A DNA stretch of 33,439 nt from an uncultured Brachyspira sp. (lineage in GTDB: Bacteria > Spirochaetota > Brachyspiria > Brachyspirales > Brachyspiraceae), in the NCBI RefSeq assembly GCF_910578695.1, contig NZ_CAJTQJ010000012.1, positions 1 through 33,439 on the forward strand, written 5' to 3'. The notes below the pieces were generated by a model. It searched no databases. It was not told the DNA's origin and worked only from the letters and a program-made list of their open reading frames with translations. Every line of letters starts with the position of its first letter. The first letter of the stretch is position 1. This document shows positions 25,161 through 33,290 of this stretch, one piece after another. The position numbers and the translations under genes are program-made.

Positions 25161-26390
25161 TTATTTTTTATTTAGTTTTTTCTTTTCTAATATTAAAGAA
25201 TTAATATTAGCTTTAGCTTCAGATATTTCTTTAGAATAATCTTTACTTCTGTCTGATAATAAACAGTCTATTTTTATTCTAAATGATTCAATTTCTTCTT
25301 CTAGCTGTTCTAATCTCTCTTTTTTTATATCAGCTTTTTTTACTTTATTAGACATTTTTATTCTATAAACATCTATTAATACAGCTATAATAACCACTAT
25401 ACCTATAGTGAAGTATTGGAAAAACTGCTCAACTCCTACAGATGGAAGCCCCACTTTAAGTACAGACATTATATATACGCCTATTATAGTACCTACTATA
25501 GAACCAACACCGCCTGAAAGTGATGTACCCCCTATAACTACAGCAGCAATTGCATCAAATTCATAACCTTGACCTGCTCCGGGACTTATGCTTGAATAAC
25601 TAGCAGCAAATGTTAATCCTCCTATACCGCAGAAGAATCCTGATATTGTATAAGCTATTATTTTCCATTTATTAGTTTTTATACCAGAAAGTCTTGCAGC
25701 TTCTTCATTACTTCCTAAAGCAAATATATATCTTCCTACTATTGTCTTAGTTAATACAAATATAGATATTATAGTAAATACAGCAAGCATTATAAAACCT
25801 GATGGAAAATTTGACTGCGTAGCATTAAATAATACTCTAAACCAGCCATATTGAGGATCTGTTATAGTAGGGTAGTATATAGTTTGAGATTTTGAAATAA
25901 TACCAGATAAGCCTTTAGTAACCATCAGCATACCTAATGTTGCTATGAATGGAGGCAAGTAAAAATATGAAATTAAAAATCCGTTTATGAAGCCTCCAAA
26001 TGTAGCTGCTGATATCACTATAATGATTACAGCCCACATAGGAACTTTAAAATTAGTTATAAGTACTCCTCCTACCATTGCGGCAAATAGAGAAAGAGAA
26101 CCTATTGATAAATCTATGCCCCCTGTTATTATAACAAAAGTTACTCCTATAGCCAAAAAACCTATGAAATAAGAATTCCTTAATATTAATGAGAATGTAT
26201 CAAATGTGAAGAAATTTCTTCCTGCTAAACAAAAAAATATATATAGTATTAGAAGTGCTGCGACAGTTAAAAATTTCTGAAGTCCGTTTTTTTTGATATA
26301 TACAAATAAATTTCTCAAACTTCTTCTTAACTTTGCTTTAATACATAGCTTTCCAGTAAAAGTGTTAGTTTCAGTATTATACATATACAT
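25161..26390 (-). CDS. Sugar ABC transporter permease (RbsC-type) with C-terminal coiled-coil extension
   Basis: The 409-residue protein has the RbsC-like membrane core with about ten segments: GVTFVIITGGIDLSIGSL, LPPFIATLGMLMVTKG, GRYIFALGSNEEAARLSGI (the loop that contacts the ATPase) and AAVVIGGTSLSGGVGSIVGT. The core ends near 345. A tail of about 60 charged residues follows (KKERLEQLEEEIESFRIKID and SEAKANINSLILEKKKLNKK), predicted to be a coiled coil and absent from typical RbsC. About 40 residues precede the first membrane segment, also more than usual. Two in-frame ATGs (residues 1 and 3) both lie near CGGAG. The gap to the binding protein gene is 11 bases. Confidence 0.92.
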   Translation of the reverse strand: MYMYNTETNTFTGKLCIKAKLRRSLRNLFVYIKKNGLQKFLTVAALLILYIFFCLAGRNFFTFDTFSLILRNSYFIGFLAIGVTFVIITGGIDLSIGSLSLFAAMVGGVLITNFKVPMWAVIIIVISAATFGGFINGFLISYFYLPPFIATLGMLMVTKGLSGIISKSQTIYYPTITDPQYGWFRVLFNATQSNFPSGFIMLAVFTIISIFVLTKTIVGRYIFALGSNEEAARLSGIKTNKWKIIAYTISGFFCGIGGLTFAASYSSISPGAGQGYEFDAIAAVVIGGTSLSGGVGSIVGTIIGVYIMSVLKVGLPSVGVEQFFQYFTIGIVVIIAVLIDVYRIKMSNKVKKADIKKERLEQLEEEIESFRIKIDCLLSDRSKDYSKEISEAKANINSLILEKKKLNKK

Positions 26391-26425
26391 CTCCGATTAT
26401 TATTTTTTTTTATATGATATTATTT

Positions 26426-27922
26426 TTATCTCATAACAGCATATTTCATAATATCATCTTGAGTAGTTCCTTTAATATCTAATTCTCCTGTTTTTTTGCC
26501 TTCTGACATAATTAAAATTCTATCGCTCATTCTTAGTATTTCAACTAAATCCGATGAAATCATTATTATAGATTTTCCCATAGATACTAATTTTTCCATA
26601 AGATTATAAATTTCGCTTCTTGCTCCTACATCTATTCCTCTTGTAGGCTCATCAAATATTAATATTTTACATTCTTTTATAAGCCAATTTGCTATTACAA
26701 CTTTCTGCTGATTGCCTCCTGATAAATTTTTTACTAATTGATTTACTGAAGGAGTTTTTATATTTAAAGATTTTATTTCTTCTTCTGATATATTTTTCAC
26801 TTTTGTATTTTGAATCATAAGCATATTTGAAAATTTATCATAATTACCCATCATCATATTTTCAAATACAGGAAGCCCTAATGCTAAACCGTATCTTTTT
26901 CTATCTTCAGAAAGATAACCTATACCGCTTTTTATAGCATCAACAGGCGATTTAATTGATACCTCTTTCCCTTCAACAAATATTTTTCCGCTTTCAAATT
27001 TATCAGCTCCGAAAATAGCTCTTGCCGTTTCTGTTCTTCCAGCTCCCATAAGTCCTGCAAATCCTAAAATCTCTCCGTATTTTAATGAAAAACTTACATC
27101 TTTTACTAAACCTGATACTGATAAATTTTCAACTCTTAAAATCTCTTTGGCATCTTTTGATACTTTACTTTCTGTTTTAGGTGTTTCATATATGATGCGT
27201 CCAACCATTAAATTTACTATTTCATCTTTATTTGTTTCTTTAGTTATTTTTGTGTCTATATATTCGCCGTCTCTCATTACAGTTATTCTGTCTGACAATA
27301 TAAATAACTCATCTAATCTATGAGAAATATATACTATAGATACGCCTGACATCTGTAAGTCTTTAATTATTCTAAAAAGTTCTTTTGTTTCTGATTCTGT
27401 TAAAGCGGCTGTAGGTTCATCTAATATTAATATTTTAGAATTATGAGTTAATGCTTTTGCTATTTCTACCAGCTGCTGTTTTCCTACCGTAAGAGAACTT
27501 ATTTTTGAAGCAGGATTTATGTCTACATTCATTCCTTTGAATATTTTATCAGCTCTTTTTATCATTAATTTATCATCTATAAATCCTAATTTATTTAAAG
27601 GTTCATGTCCTATAAATATATTCTGTGCTGCAGTTAAATGATTCATCAAATTTAATTCCTGATGTACTATTGATATTCCATTTTCTTCAGCTTCTTTAGG
27701 CGATGATACTTCTAAAGGTTTTCCAAAATATTCTATTGTTCCTGCATCTTTTTTATATATGCCTGATAAAATTTTCATAAGTGTAGATTTACCGGCACCA
27801 TTTTCTCCAATTAAGGCTAATATCTCTCCTTTTTTTAAATAGAAATTGAAGTTTTTTAAGGCATAAACACCTTTGAACCTTTTTTCTATACCTGTCATTT
27901 TTAAAATTATATTATCATTCAT
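26426..27922 (-). CDS. Sugar ABC transporter ATP-binding protein (RbsA/MglA type, two nucleotide-binding domains)
   Basis: The 498-residue protein has two ATPase domains. The first has Walker A GENGAGKST (39-47), the signature-like LTVGKQQLVEIAKAL and Walker B ILILDEPTAAL. The second has a degenerate Walker A (GLMGAGRTETARAIFG), signature LSGGNQQKVVIANWL and Walker B ILIFDEPTRGIDVG. This asymmetry is normal in the RbsA family. It powers uptake with the permease and binding protein encoded just downstream. No ribosome-binding site is seen; the leader is A/T only. It heads the minus-strand fucose operon, divergent from the kinase gene. Confidence 0.95.
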   Translation of the reverse strand: MNDNIILKMTGIEKRFKGVYALKNFNFYLKKGEILALIGENGAGKSTLMKILSGIYKKDAGTIEYFGKPLEVSSPKEAEENGISIVHQELNLMNHLTAAQNIFIGHEPLNKLGFIDDKLMIKRADKIFKGMNVDINPASKISSLTVGKQQLVEIAKALTHNSKILILDEPTAALTESETKELFRIIKDLQMSGVSIVYISHRLDELFILSDRITVMRDGEYIDTKITKETNKDEIVNLMVGRIIYETPKTESKVSKDAKEILRVENLSVSGLVKDVSFSLKYGEILGFAGLMGAGRTETARAIFGADKFESGKIFVEGKEVSIKSPVDAIKSGIGYLSEDRKRYGLALGLPVFENMMMGNYDKFSNMLMIQNTKVKNISEEEIKSLNIKTPSVNQLVKNLSGGNQQKVVIANWLIKECKILIFDEPTRGIDVGARSEIYNLMEKLVSMGKSIIMISSDLVEILRMSDRILIMSEGKKTGELDIKGTTQDDIMKYAVMR

Positions 27923-28075
27923 AAAATACTTAAATTAAAATTTTTTATTATAATTATATTTTAGTCAAAAAATAAATAATAATCAATATTTTATTTTATT
28001 TTTTTAAAAAAAGTGAAAATAAAAATTATTTTTATAAAAAAATGATAAATATTATAAAAAAATAATAATTTTTTA

Positions 28076-28104
28076 TTGAATAGAAAGTAAAAATTGATTA
28101 TATT
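28076..28104 (+). promoter_or_regulatory. Promoter candidate for the sugar kinase gene, leaderless geometry
   Basis: TTGAAT (28076-28081), a 17-base spacer and TATATT (28099-28104), six bases before the ATG at 28111. No ribosome-binding site is seen. The remainder of the 188-base divergent gap is A/T-rich, with no clear operator palindrome. Confidence 0.5.
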
Positions 28105-28110
28105 ATTTTT

Positions 28111-29523
28111 ATGATTAATAATAAATTTTATTCTATAGCATGTGATTTCGGTTCATCAGGAGGCAAGATTTTTTTATCAAAATTTGAAAATTATAGAATG
28201 ACTCTTGATGAAGTGCATAGATTTTCTTTAATTCCTATAAAAATTAATAATTATTATTATACAGATTTCATTTATATGTATAATGAGCTTTTGAAAGGAA
28301 TAAAAAAAGTTATTGATATGGGTATTCAGCCTTCATCTTTAGGTATTAATTCTTGGGGTGTAGATTATGCTTATATAGATAAAAATGGCGAATTGCTTTC
28401 AAATCCTATAAATTACAGAGATACAAGAACTATGAATACAATAAAAAAACTTGAGAAAATAGGTTTGGGGGCTAGAGAATTATATAATATAACTGGTATA
28501 TCATCTATGCCTTTCAATACTATAATGCAAATCTATGAAGATATAGAAAGCAGAATAGATATTATTAATAATGCTGAAGCTTTATTATTTATTCCTGATT
28601 TATTCGGATATTTTTTAACAGGGAATATTTCAAGCGAATTTACAATAGCATCAACTTCTCAGCTTATTGATATAAGAAAAAAAGATTGGTCTGAAGATAT
28701 TTTAGAGAAAATAAATTTTGATATTAATAAACTTCCTGCTTTAGCTGAAGCAGGCACAAAGAAAGGCTTATTAAAACAGGAAATAGCAAATTACTTAGGA
28801 TGCAAACCTTTTGATATTATAGCTGCCGCATCTCATGATACTGCTTCTGCTGTATTATCTGCACCTATTTTAGATGATAATACAGTCTATTTGTCTTCAG
28901 GTTCATGGTCATTGCTTGGAGCAGAATTAAAAGAACCTATAATAACTGAAGAATCTTTTGAAAATGGCTTTACAAATGAAATGGGTTATAATAATACTAT
29001 AAGATTTTTGGAAAATATTAACGGACTTTGGATTATACAGCTGCTTCAGAAGAAATATCAAATTTCATTTAATGATATAGAAAAACTTGCAAGAGATAAT
29101 ATTAAAGATGAGCATAGAATAGATATTAATGATAATAGATTTTATAATCCTAAAGACATAGAAGAGGAAATATTAAATTATTTTAAAAATACAGATCAGT
29201 CTAATTTAGAAAATGATTCTAAAGGCATCATAATAGCATCAGTATATAATTCTTTGGCAGAGAGTTATGCTGAATATATTAAAAAACTTAAAAAAATTCT
29301 AAAAAAAGATATTAATAGATTATGCATTGTAGGAGGCGGAAGCAGAGATAAATTAATATGCTCTCTTACCAAAGAAAAAACTGATTTAAAAATTTCAATA
29401 GGTCCTATTGAATGTACTGCTGCAGGAAATATACTTGTTCAATTTAAATCTTTAGGTATTGTGAATGATACTAAAGAAATGAGAAAACTTATTATAAATA
29501 GTTTTGAAATAAAAGAAATATAA
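28111..29523 (+). CDS. Carbohydrate kinase of the rhamnulokinase (RhaB) family, probable L-fuculokinase
   Basis: The protein of 470 residues has the FGGY/ASKHA kinase fold. The N-terminus IACDFGSSGGKIFLSKFE, LGINSWGVDYAYIDKNGELL and NPINYRDTRTM match RhaB more closely than classical FucK. Later SHDTASAVLSAP, YLSSGSWSLLGAEL, RLCIVGGGSRDKL and ECTAAGNILVQ (nucleotide-binding part) are seen. In this locus with FucI and FucA the substrate should be L-fuculose, giving L-fuculose 1-phosphate; L-rhamnulose is the alternative. No isomerase of the RhaA type is in the window. fucA follows after 40 bases. Confidence 0.88.
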   Translation: MINNKFYSIACDFGSSGGKIFLSKFENYRMTLDEVHRFSLIPIKINNYYYTDFIYMYNELLKGIKKVIDMGIQPSSLGINSWGVDYAYIDKNGELLSNPINYRDTRTMNTIKKLEKIGLGARELYNITGISSMPFNTIMQIYEDIESRIDIINNAEALLFIPDLFGYFLTGNISSEFTIASTSQLIDIRKKDWSEDILEKINFDINKLPALAEAGTKKGLLKQEIANYLGCKPFDIIAAASHDTASAVLSAPILDDNTVYLSSGSWSLLGAELKEPIITEESFENGFTNEMGYNNTIRFLENINGLWIIQLLQKKYQISFNDIEKLARDNIKDEHRIDINDNRFYNPKDIEEEILNYFKNTDQSNLENDSKGIIIASVYNSLAESYAEYIKKLKKILKKDINRLCIVGGGSRDKLICSLTKEKTDLKISIGPIECTAAGNILVQFKSLGIVNDTKEMRKLIINSFEIKEI

Positions 29524-29563
29524 GATATAATACAGCATATATTTTATTATTCAAGGAGAAAAT

Positions 29564-30238
29564 ATGTCTAAAAGTAATAAAAAAGATTTGGCTAAAAATA
29601 TAATAGATGCTTGTTTAAATATGAGAAAAGATGGGGTTAATCAGGGTACAGCTGGTAATATAAGCATAAGATATAAAGACGGTATGCTTATTACCCCTTC
29701 AGGTATGCCTTATGAGATTATGACTGCAGATGATATAGTTTTTGTTGATGGAGATGGAAATTATGAGAAAGATAAAATACCTTCAAGCGAATGGAGATTT
29801 CATTTATCTATTTTAAAAGATAATCCTGATTTTAATGCTGTTATACATAATCATGCTATTTATTCTTCTATGGTATCTATTTTAAATATAGATTGTATAC
29901 CTGCTATTCATTATATGGTAGGTGTTGCAGGAGGAAATAAAATTCCTTGTGCTGAATATGCTACTTATGGAACGCAGGAATTATGCGATAATATTTCTAA
30001 AGTTATGAAAGGCTATAAAGCCTGCATATTAAAAAATCATGGACTGCTTGCTGCTGATGAAACTTTAGAAAAGGCTTATCATGTTATGATGGAAGTTGAG
30101 AATTTGGCTAGACTTTATATTGGCGTTAGAAATATCGGAGATTATTCTGTTTTATCTGATAGCGAAATGGAAATTATTTTAGATAAATTCAAAAATTACG
30201 GATTGAATGTTGAGCATAAAACAAAATCTAAAAAATGA
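29564..30238 (+). CDS. fucA: L-fuculose-1-phosphate aldolase (class II)
   Basis: The 224-residue protein cleaves L-fuculose 1-phosphate to DHAP and L-lactaldehyde with Zn2+. Motifs are NQGTAGNISIRY and TPSGMPYE (phosphate binding), SSEWRFHL with Glu76, the zinc ligands His95 and His97 in IHNHAIYSS, and His159 in LKNHGLLA. The length is slightly over that of E. coli FucA (215). AAGGAG precedes the ATG. It forms a two-gene unit with the kinase, and a strong terminator follows at 30413. Related aldolases act on L-ribulose 5-phosphate or rhamnulose 1-phosphate, but the neighbours favour fuculose 1-phosphate. Confidence 0.92.
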   Translation: MSKSNKKDLAKNIIDACLNMRKDGVNQGTAGNISIRYKDGMLITPSGMPYEIMTADDIVFVDGDGNYEKDKIPSSEWRFHLSILKDNPDFNAVIHNHAIYSSMVSILNIDCIPAIHYMVGVAGGNKIPCAEYATYGTQELCDNISKVMKGYKACILKNHGLLAADETLEKAYHVMMEVENLARLYIGVRNIGDYSVLSDSEMEIILDKFKNYGLNVEHKTKSKK

Positions 30239-30243
30239 AATAA

Positions 30244-30301
30244 ATCTTCTTAAAATAAATATATTATATAATATAAAAAATAAAAACTTAAATAAGAAGA
30301 T
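30244..30301. repeat. 9-bp inverted repeat flanking A/T-rich loop
   Basis: ATCTTCTTA (30244-30252) and TAAGAAGAT (30293-30301) are exact inverted copies 40 bases apart, just after fucA. The role is unknown; it may stabilise the mRNA end or mark the decayed region that follows. Confidence 0.4.
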
Positions 30302-30329
30302 AAAAATTTGATAGATTTTACGGCATTTT

Positions 30330-30383
30330 ATGTATACAGGCGGAAATCCTAGAGATGTAACATTAGATGATATATTGACTTAA
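30330..30383 (+). pseudogene. Remnant of an iron-dependent alcohol dehydrogenase C-terminus (FucO-like)
   Basis: A 17-codon reading frame gives MYTGGNPRDVTLDDILT and a stop. This closely matches the C-terminal motif of lactaldehyde reductase FucO (CTGGNPREATLEDI in E. coli) and of other group III alcohol dehydrogenases. In-frame upstream codons hit a stop at 30312-30314, and nothing else of the roughly 380-residue protein is left. It lies right after fucA, where the gene for the next step (lactaldehyde to 1,2-propanediol) would be expected. It is best read as a leftover of a deleted fucO. Confidence 0.65.
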
Positions 30384-30412
30384 AATAATTATATATTCTT
30401 AAATTTATTAAA

Positions 30413-30447
30413 GGCTGTTTATTAAAAAATAGGCAGCCGATTTTTTT
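30413..30447 (+). terminator. Terminator of the kinase-fucA unit
   Basis: An 11-bp stem starting GGCTG and ending CAGCC, with two wobble pairs and an AAAA loop, is followed by seven T. It also stands past the stop of the convergent LacI gene and may serve both directions. Confidence 0.85.
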
Positions 30448-30463
30448 ATTAATATTTTGATTC

Positions 30464-31450
30464 TTATAATTTTTTTTCACTGCCTTTTAAATGAAATTCT
30501 GCAGAATAATTACATATTTGTTTATGCGTATTAAATGTTTTTTGTTCTAATAATATCTTTGCTGCATTAAGTCCTATATCAAATGCAGGAAATACTACTT
30601 CAGAAATATTATTATTTTCATAGAAAGAGCATAAGTTTGCAAGTTTATCAAATGTAATTATTGATACATCATTTGGTATAGATAACTGCAGTTCTTTTAG
30701 GGCTTTTAATATTCCTATGGCTAATATTTGATTGGCTGCTAAAATGGAATCAAATGCAATTTTTTCTTTAACTAATTTTTTTATTATATCATAACCGCTT
30801 TCGCTATTATTAAAATCACCATAATATACTCTGTTTATACCATTATCTAAATTATGATTTTTTATGCTTTCTAAAAAACCTTTTTTTCTTTCTTGGGCAT
30901 TACTTAAATTTAAACTTCCTGTTATAATTATTGGATTTTTTGCCCCGCCTTCTATAAGCAAATCAGCAGATTTTTTAGAGGCATTAAAATTATCAGACAA
31001 ATTTTTTATATATATATCTTCAAATTCTAAATCTCTATCAACTAATGATATGATATTACTGTTTTTATTATAAGGAAGTTTATCTCTTTTAGCGGAAGCA
31101 GGAACCCATATTATGCCCAAACTCTTATCGCCTTTTATTCTAGAAAATATTTTTTCTTCCTCTTCTATAGATTCGCTTGTAAGATATATTTCAAAAGGAA
31201 TATTATTTTTTTGTACTATGGATACTATGCCGTTGAATAAATCCAAATAAAATGTATTGCTTAAATCTGGTATGATAAGCATTATTCTTTTTATGCATTT
31301 CATATCAAAGTCTTTATCTAAGCCCTTATTTTTTAAAATATCATTAATTTTTTTTCTAGTAGATTCCTTTACAGAATTTGGGTCTTTAAGCATTCTAGAA
31401 ATAGTGGCAGGAGATACTCCGCTTATTTTGGATAATTCTCTTATTTTCAA
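30464..31450 (-). CDS. LacI-family transcriptional regulator
   Basis: The protein of 328 residues has an N-terminal helix-turn-helix and hinge (MKIRELSKISGVSPATISRML, then STRKKINDIL). A periplasmic-binding-like sensor domain follows: RIMLIIPDLSNTFYLDLFNGI, SLVDRDLEFEDIYI, GYDIIKKLVKEKIAFDSILAAN and VSIITFDKL. Members usually repress sugar genes and release DNA on binding the sugar or its phosphate. Its place beside the fucose genes makes fucose, fuculose or the 1-phosphate likely effectors. AAGGAA precedes the ATG. Two 26-bp repeats lie about 60-110 bases upstream. Confidence 0.92.
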   Translation of the reverse strand: MKIRELSKISGVSPATISRMLKDPNSVKESTRKKINDILKNKGLDKDFDMKCIKRIMLIIPDLSNTFYLDLFNGIVSIVQKNNIPFEIYLTSESIEEEEKIFSRIKGDKSLGIIWVPASAKRDKLPYNKNSNIISLVDRDLEFEDIYIKNLSDNFNASKKSADLLIEGGAKNPIIITGSLNLSNAQERKKGFLESIKNHNLDNGINRVYYGDFNNSESGYDIIKKLVKEKIAFDSILAANQILAIGILKALKELQLSIPNDVSIITFDKLANLCSFYENNNISEVVFPAFDIGLNAAKILLEQKTFNTHKQICNYSAEFHLKGSEKKL

Positions 31451-31501
31451 TTTGTATTTCCTTAAATTATATGTTTTATTATTATAATAAATTTAAGAAA
31501 T

Positions 31502-31529
31502 ATTCTATATTATTAGATAAAAAAATCAA
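31502..31529 (-). promoter_or_regulatory. Promoter candidate for the LacI-family gene
   Basis: On the minus strand TTGATT (31524-31529) lies inside the proximal 26-bp repeat, 16 bases from TAGAAT (31502-31507). Two TATAAT hexamers nearer the gene (31481-31486 and 31466-31471) lack a good -35. Confidence 0.35.
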
Positions 31530-31560
31530 TCTAAATTATTAGATAAAATAATCAATCTAA
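31509..31560. repeat. Two adjacent 26-bp direct repeats, each with an internal inverted repeat
   Basis: 31509-31534 and 31535-31560 are the same 26 bases with one mismatch and no gap. Each holds TTAGAT, ten bases, ATCTAA, which are inverted copies. A degenerate third copy follows near 31567-31586. The position upstream of lacI and in the divergent gap to the aminotransferase suggests protein-binding sites. Confidence 0.8.
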
Positions 31561-31586
31561 AAAAATAATTATTAGAAAAATATTGA

Positions 31587-31909
31587 TGTTTTTATTAAAA
31601 AATCATAATTATTTAGTTAATTGATAATTTTTAACAAATTTGATTTACATAAAACTTTTTATATTCCAAGCTATGAGAAAGTGCAGCTATTGAATATTTT
31701 AATGAAGTTTGTATAGGGCATTAAATATTACTAGTGCAGAATATTATTTATACTTTATCGAAAGTTAAAAAAATATACTTTATTATGAAATTTTATATAA
31801 AATAAATTATATATCCTAAAAAATTATTAATAATATATGCATTTACTTAATAATATAACAATAAGTGCATAATAATTGAATAAAAGTAATAATATTACTA
31901 AATACAGTA
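31587..31909. other. Long A/T-rich intergenic stretch without a supported gene
   Basis: Between the repeats and the aminotransferase promoter I see no gene longer than about 20 codons. A 15-bp palindrome (AGTAATA arms, 31885-31899) lies just upstream of the promoter's -35 and could be an operator. An imperfect stem TGCATTTA/TAAGTGCA lies near 31840-31870. Confidence 0.5.
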
Positions 31910-31937
31910 TTGTAAAAAATAATATATGTAATATAAT
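31910..31937 (+). promoter_or_regulatory. Promoter of the aminotransferase gene
   Basis: TTGTAA (31910-31915), a 16-base spacer and a perfect TATAAT (31932-31937), giving a leader of about 54 bases that ends with AAGGAG before the ATG. Confidence 0.55.
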
Positions 31938-31997
31938 GTATTCAATATTTTTTATATTAATTATTTGTATATATGATTTTTCAAGGAGATTTTTATA

Positions 31998-33143
31998 ATG
32001 AAAGATAAAACTTTTTTGATGATACCAGGACCTACACCAGTACCCGAATCAGCATTAATAGAAATGGCAAAACATCCTATGGCGCATAGAAGTAAGGAAT
32101 TTTCAAATATAATAAAAGAAGTTTATGAAGATTTAAAATATGTGTTTCAAACTAACAATGATGTATTTTTATTTACGGCAAGCGGAACAGGTGCTATGTG
32201 TGCAGCTTTAGAAAATCTTATCAATGAGGGTGATAAAGTATTATGCTTATCTATAGGAAATTTCGGTTCAAGATGGGCGAAAATTGCTGCAAGCAGGGGT
32301 GCTGTTATTACAAAAATAGAAGCTGAAGCAGGACAAATTATAAAGCCTGAAGTACTTGAAGAAGCTTTGAGTAAAGATAAGGATATAAAAATAGTAACTC
32401 TCACTCATAGCGAAACTTCAACAGGTGCTGCTAATGATGTAAAAACTTTATGTTCTATTATCAAAAAATACGGTGCTGTATCTGTAGTTGATGGCATAAC
32501 AAGTTTATGTGCTATGGAGTTTAAAACAGATGAATGGAATATTGATGTTGCTATTTCTGGTTCTCAAAAAGGATTTATGATTGCACCTGGTCTTTCATTT
32601 TTAACTGCAAGCAAAGATGCTTTTAAAATGCATGAGAAATGTAAATATCCTAGCTTTTATTTTAATTGGACAGAACATAAAAAGTCATTATCAAAAGATA
32701 CTACTCCTTTCACTCCTGCAGTTAATCTTATTACTTCTTTACATACAGCTTTAAAGATGATAAAGGAAGAAGGCATTGAAAATGTTAATAAGAGACATAA
32801 AAAACTTTCTCTTGCTTTAAGAAATGCTGTAAGAACTATAGGATTAAAACTTTTAGTAGAAGATGATAATAATGCAAGCCATGCTATAACTTCTATACTT
32901 CCTCCTGACGGAATAAGCGTTCCAGATATAAGAAAAACTTTGAAAGATGATTATGATATAATAGTTGCTAATGGACAGGGAAATTTAGAAAATAAAATAT
33001 TTAGAATAGGCAGTCTTGGATTCGTATCTGAAAGAGATTTAATAATGGCTATGGGAGCATTGGAAGCAAGTCTTTTAAAATTAGGTTATAAATTTGAATT
33101 AGGAAGCGGAGTTAAAAAACTAATAGAAGAATTAAATAAATAG
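31998..33143 (+). CDS. Class V aminotransferase (alanine-glyoxylate / serine-pyruvate type)
   Basis: The 381-residue PLP enzyme has the family start FLMIPGPTPVPESAL, then HPMAHRSKEF, FLFTASGTGAMCAALENL, LTHSETSTGAANDV, VVDGITSLCAMEF and SGSQKGFMIAPGLSF, in which Lys191 should form the Schiff base with PLP. The C-terminal part (DYDIIVANGQG, IFRIGSLGFVSE) is also typical. Relatives transfer amino groups between alanine, serine, glyoxylate and pyruvate, and some archaeal ones act in phosphoserine synthesis. The exact substrate cannot be told. AAGGAG precedes the start. It is separate from the fucose locus. Confidence 0.88.
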   Translation: MKDKTFLMIPGPTPVPESALIEMAKHPMAHRSKEFSNIIKEVYEDLKYVFQTNNDVFLFTASGTGAMCAALENLINEGDKVLCLSIGNFGSRWAKIAASRGAVITKIEAEAGQIIKPEVLEEALSKDKDIKIVTLTHSETSTGAANDVKTLCSIIKKYGAVSVVDGITSLCAMEFKTDEWNIDVAISGSQKGFMIAPGLSFLTASKDAFKMHEKCKYPSFYFNWTEHKKSLSKDTTPFTPAVNLITSLHTALKMIKEEGIENVNKRHKKLSLALRNAVRTIGLKLLVEDDNNASHAITSILPPDGISVPDIRKTLKDDYDIIVANGQGNLENKIFRIGSLGFVSERDLIMAMGALEASLLKLGYKFELGSGVKKLIEELNK

Positions 33144-33174
33144 TTTTTATAAGACTAAATATAAAAATTATGAG

Positions 33175-33200
33175 TCTCTTTTAAATTTATTTGAAAGAGA
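33175..33200 (+). terminator. Weak hairpin after the aminotransferase gene
   Basis: A 7-bp stem TCTCTTT / AAAGAGA with a 12-base loop lies 30 bases past the stop. No T-run follows, so termination is uncertain. Confidence 0.35.
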
Positions 33201-33245
33201 TTGTAATCGAACGATTTTTATTAGCAATAACAAAGATAAACTAGC

Positions 33246-33269
33246 AGCTAATAACTTTAGTTATTAGCT
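33246..33269. repeat. 11-bp perfect inverted repeat
   Basis: AGCTAATAACT and AGTTATTAGCT are separated by TT. It lies between the aminotransferase gene and the 70-bp repeat array. No T-tract follows on the plus strand, so it need not be a terminator. Confidence 0.7.
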
Positions 33270-33290
33270 AATTTATGCGAGTTTATCGAT

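Noticed and set aside
31660..31790. A more GC-rich patch with codon-like fragments (for example ESAAIEYFNEVCIGH between stops), possible decayed gene.
   Set aside because: Two frames look equally coding-like, each is under about 20 codons, and no family is recognisable.
33200..33230. AATCGAACGATT and nearby bases resembling a tRNA T-arm on the minus strand.
   Set aside because: No acceptor, D or anticodon arm can be built around it.
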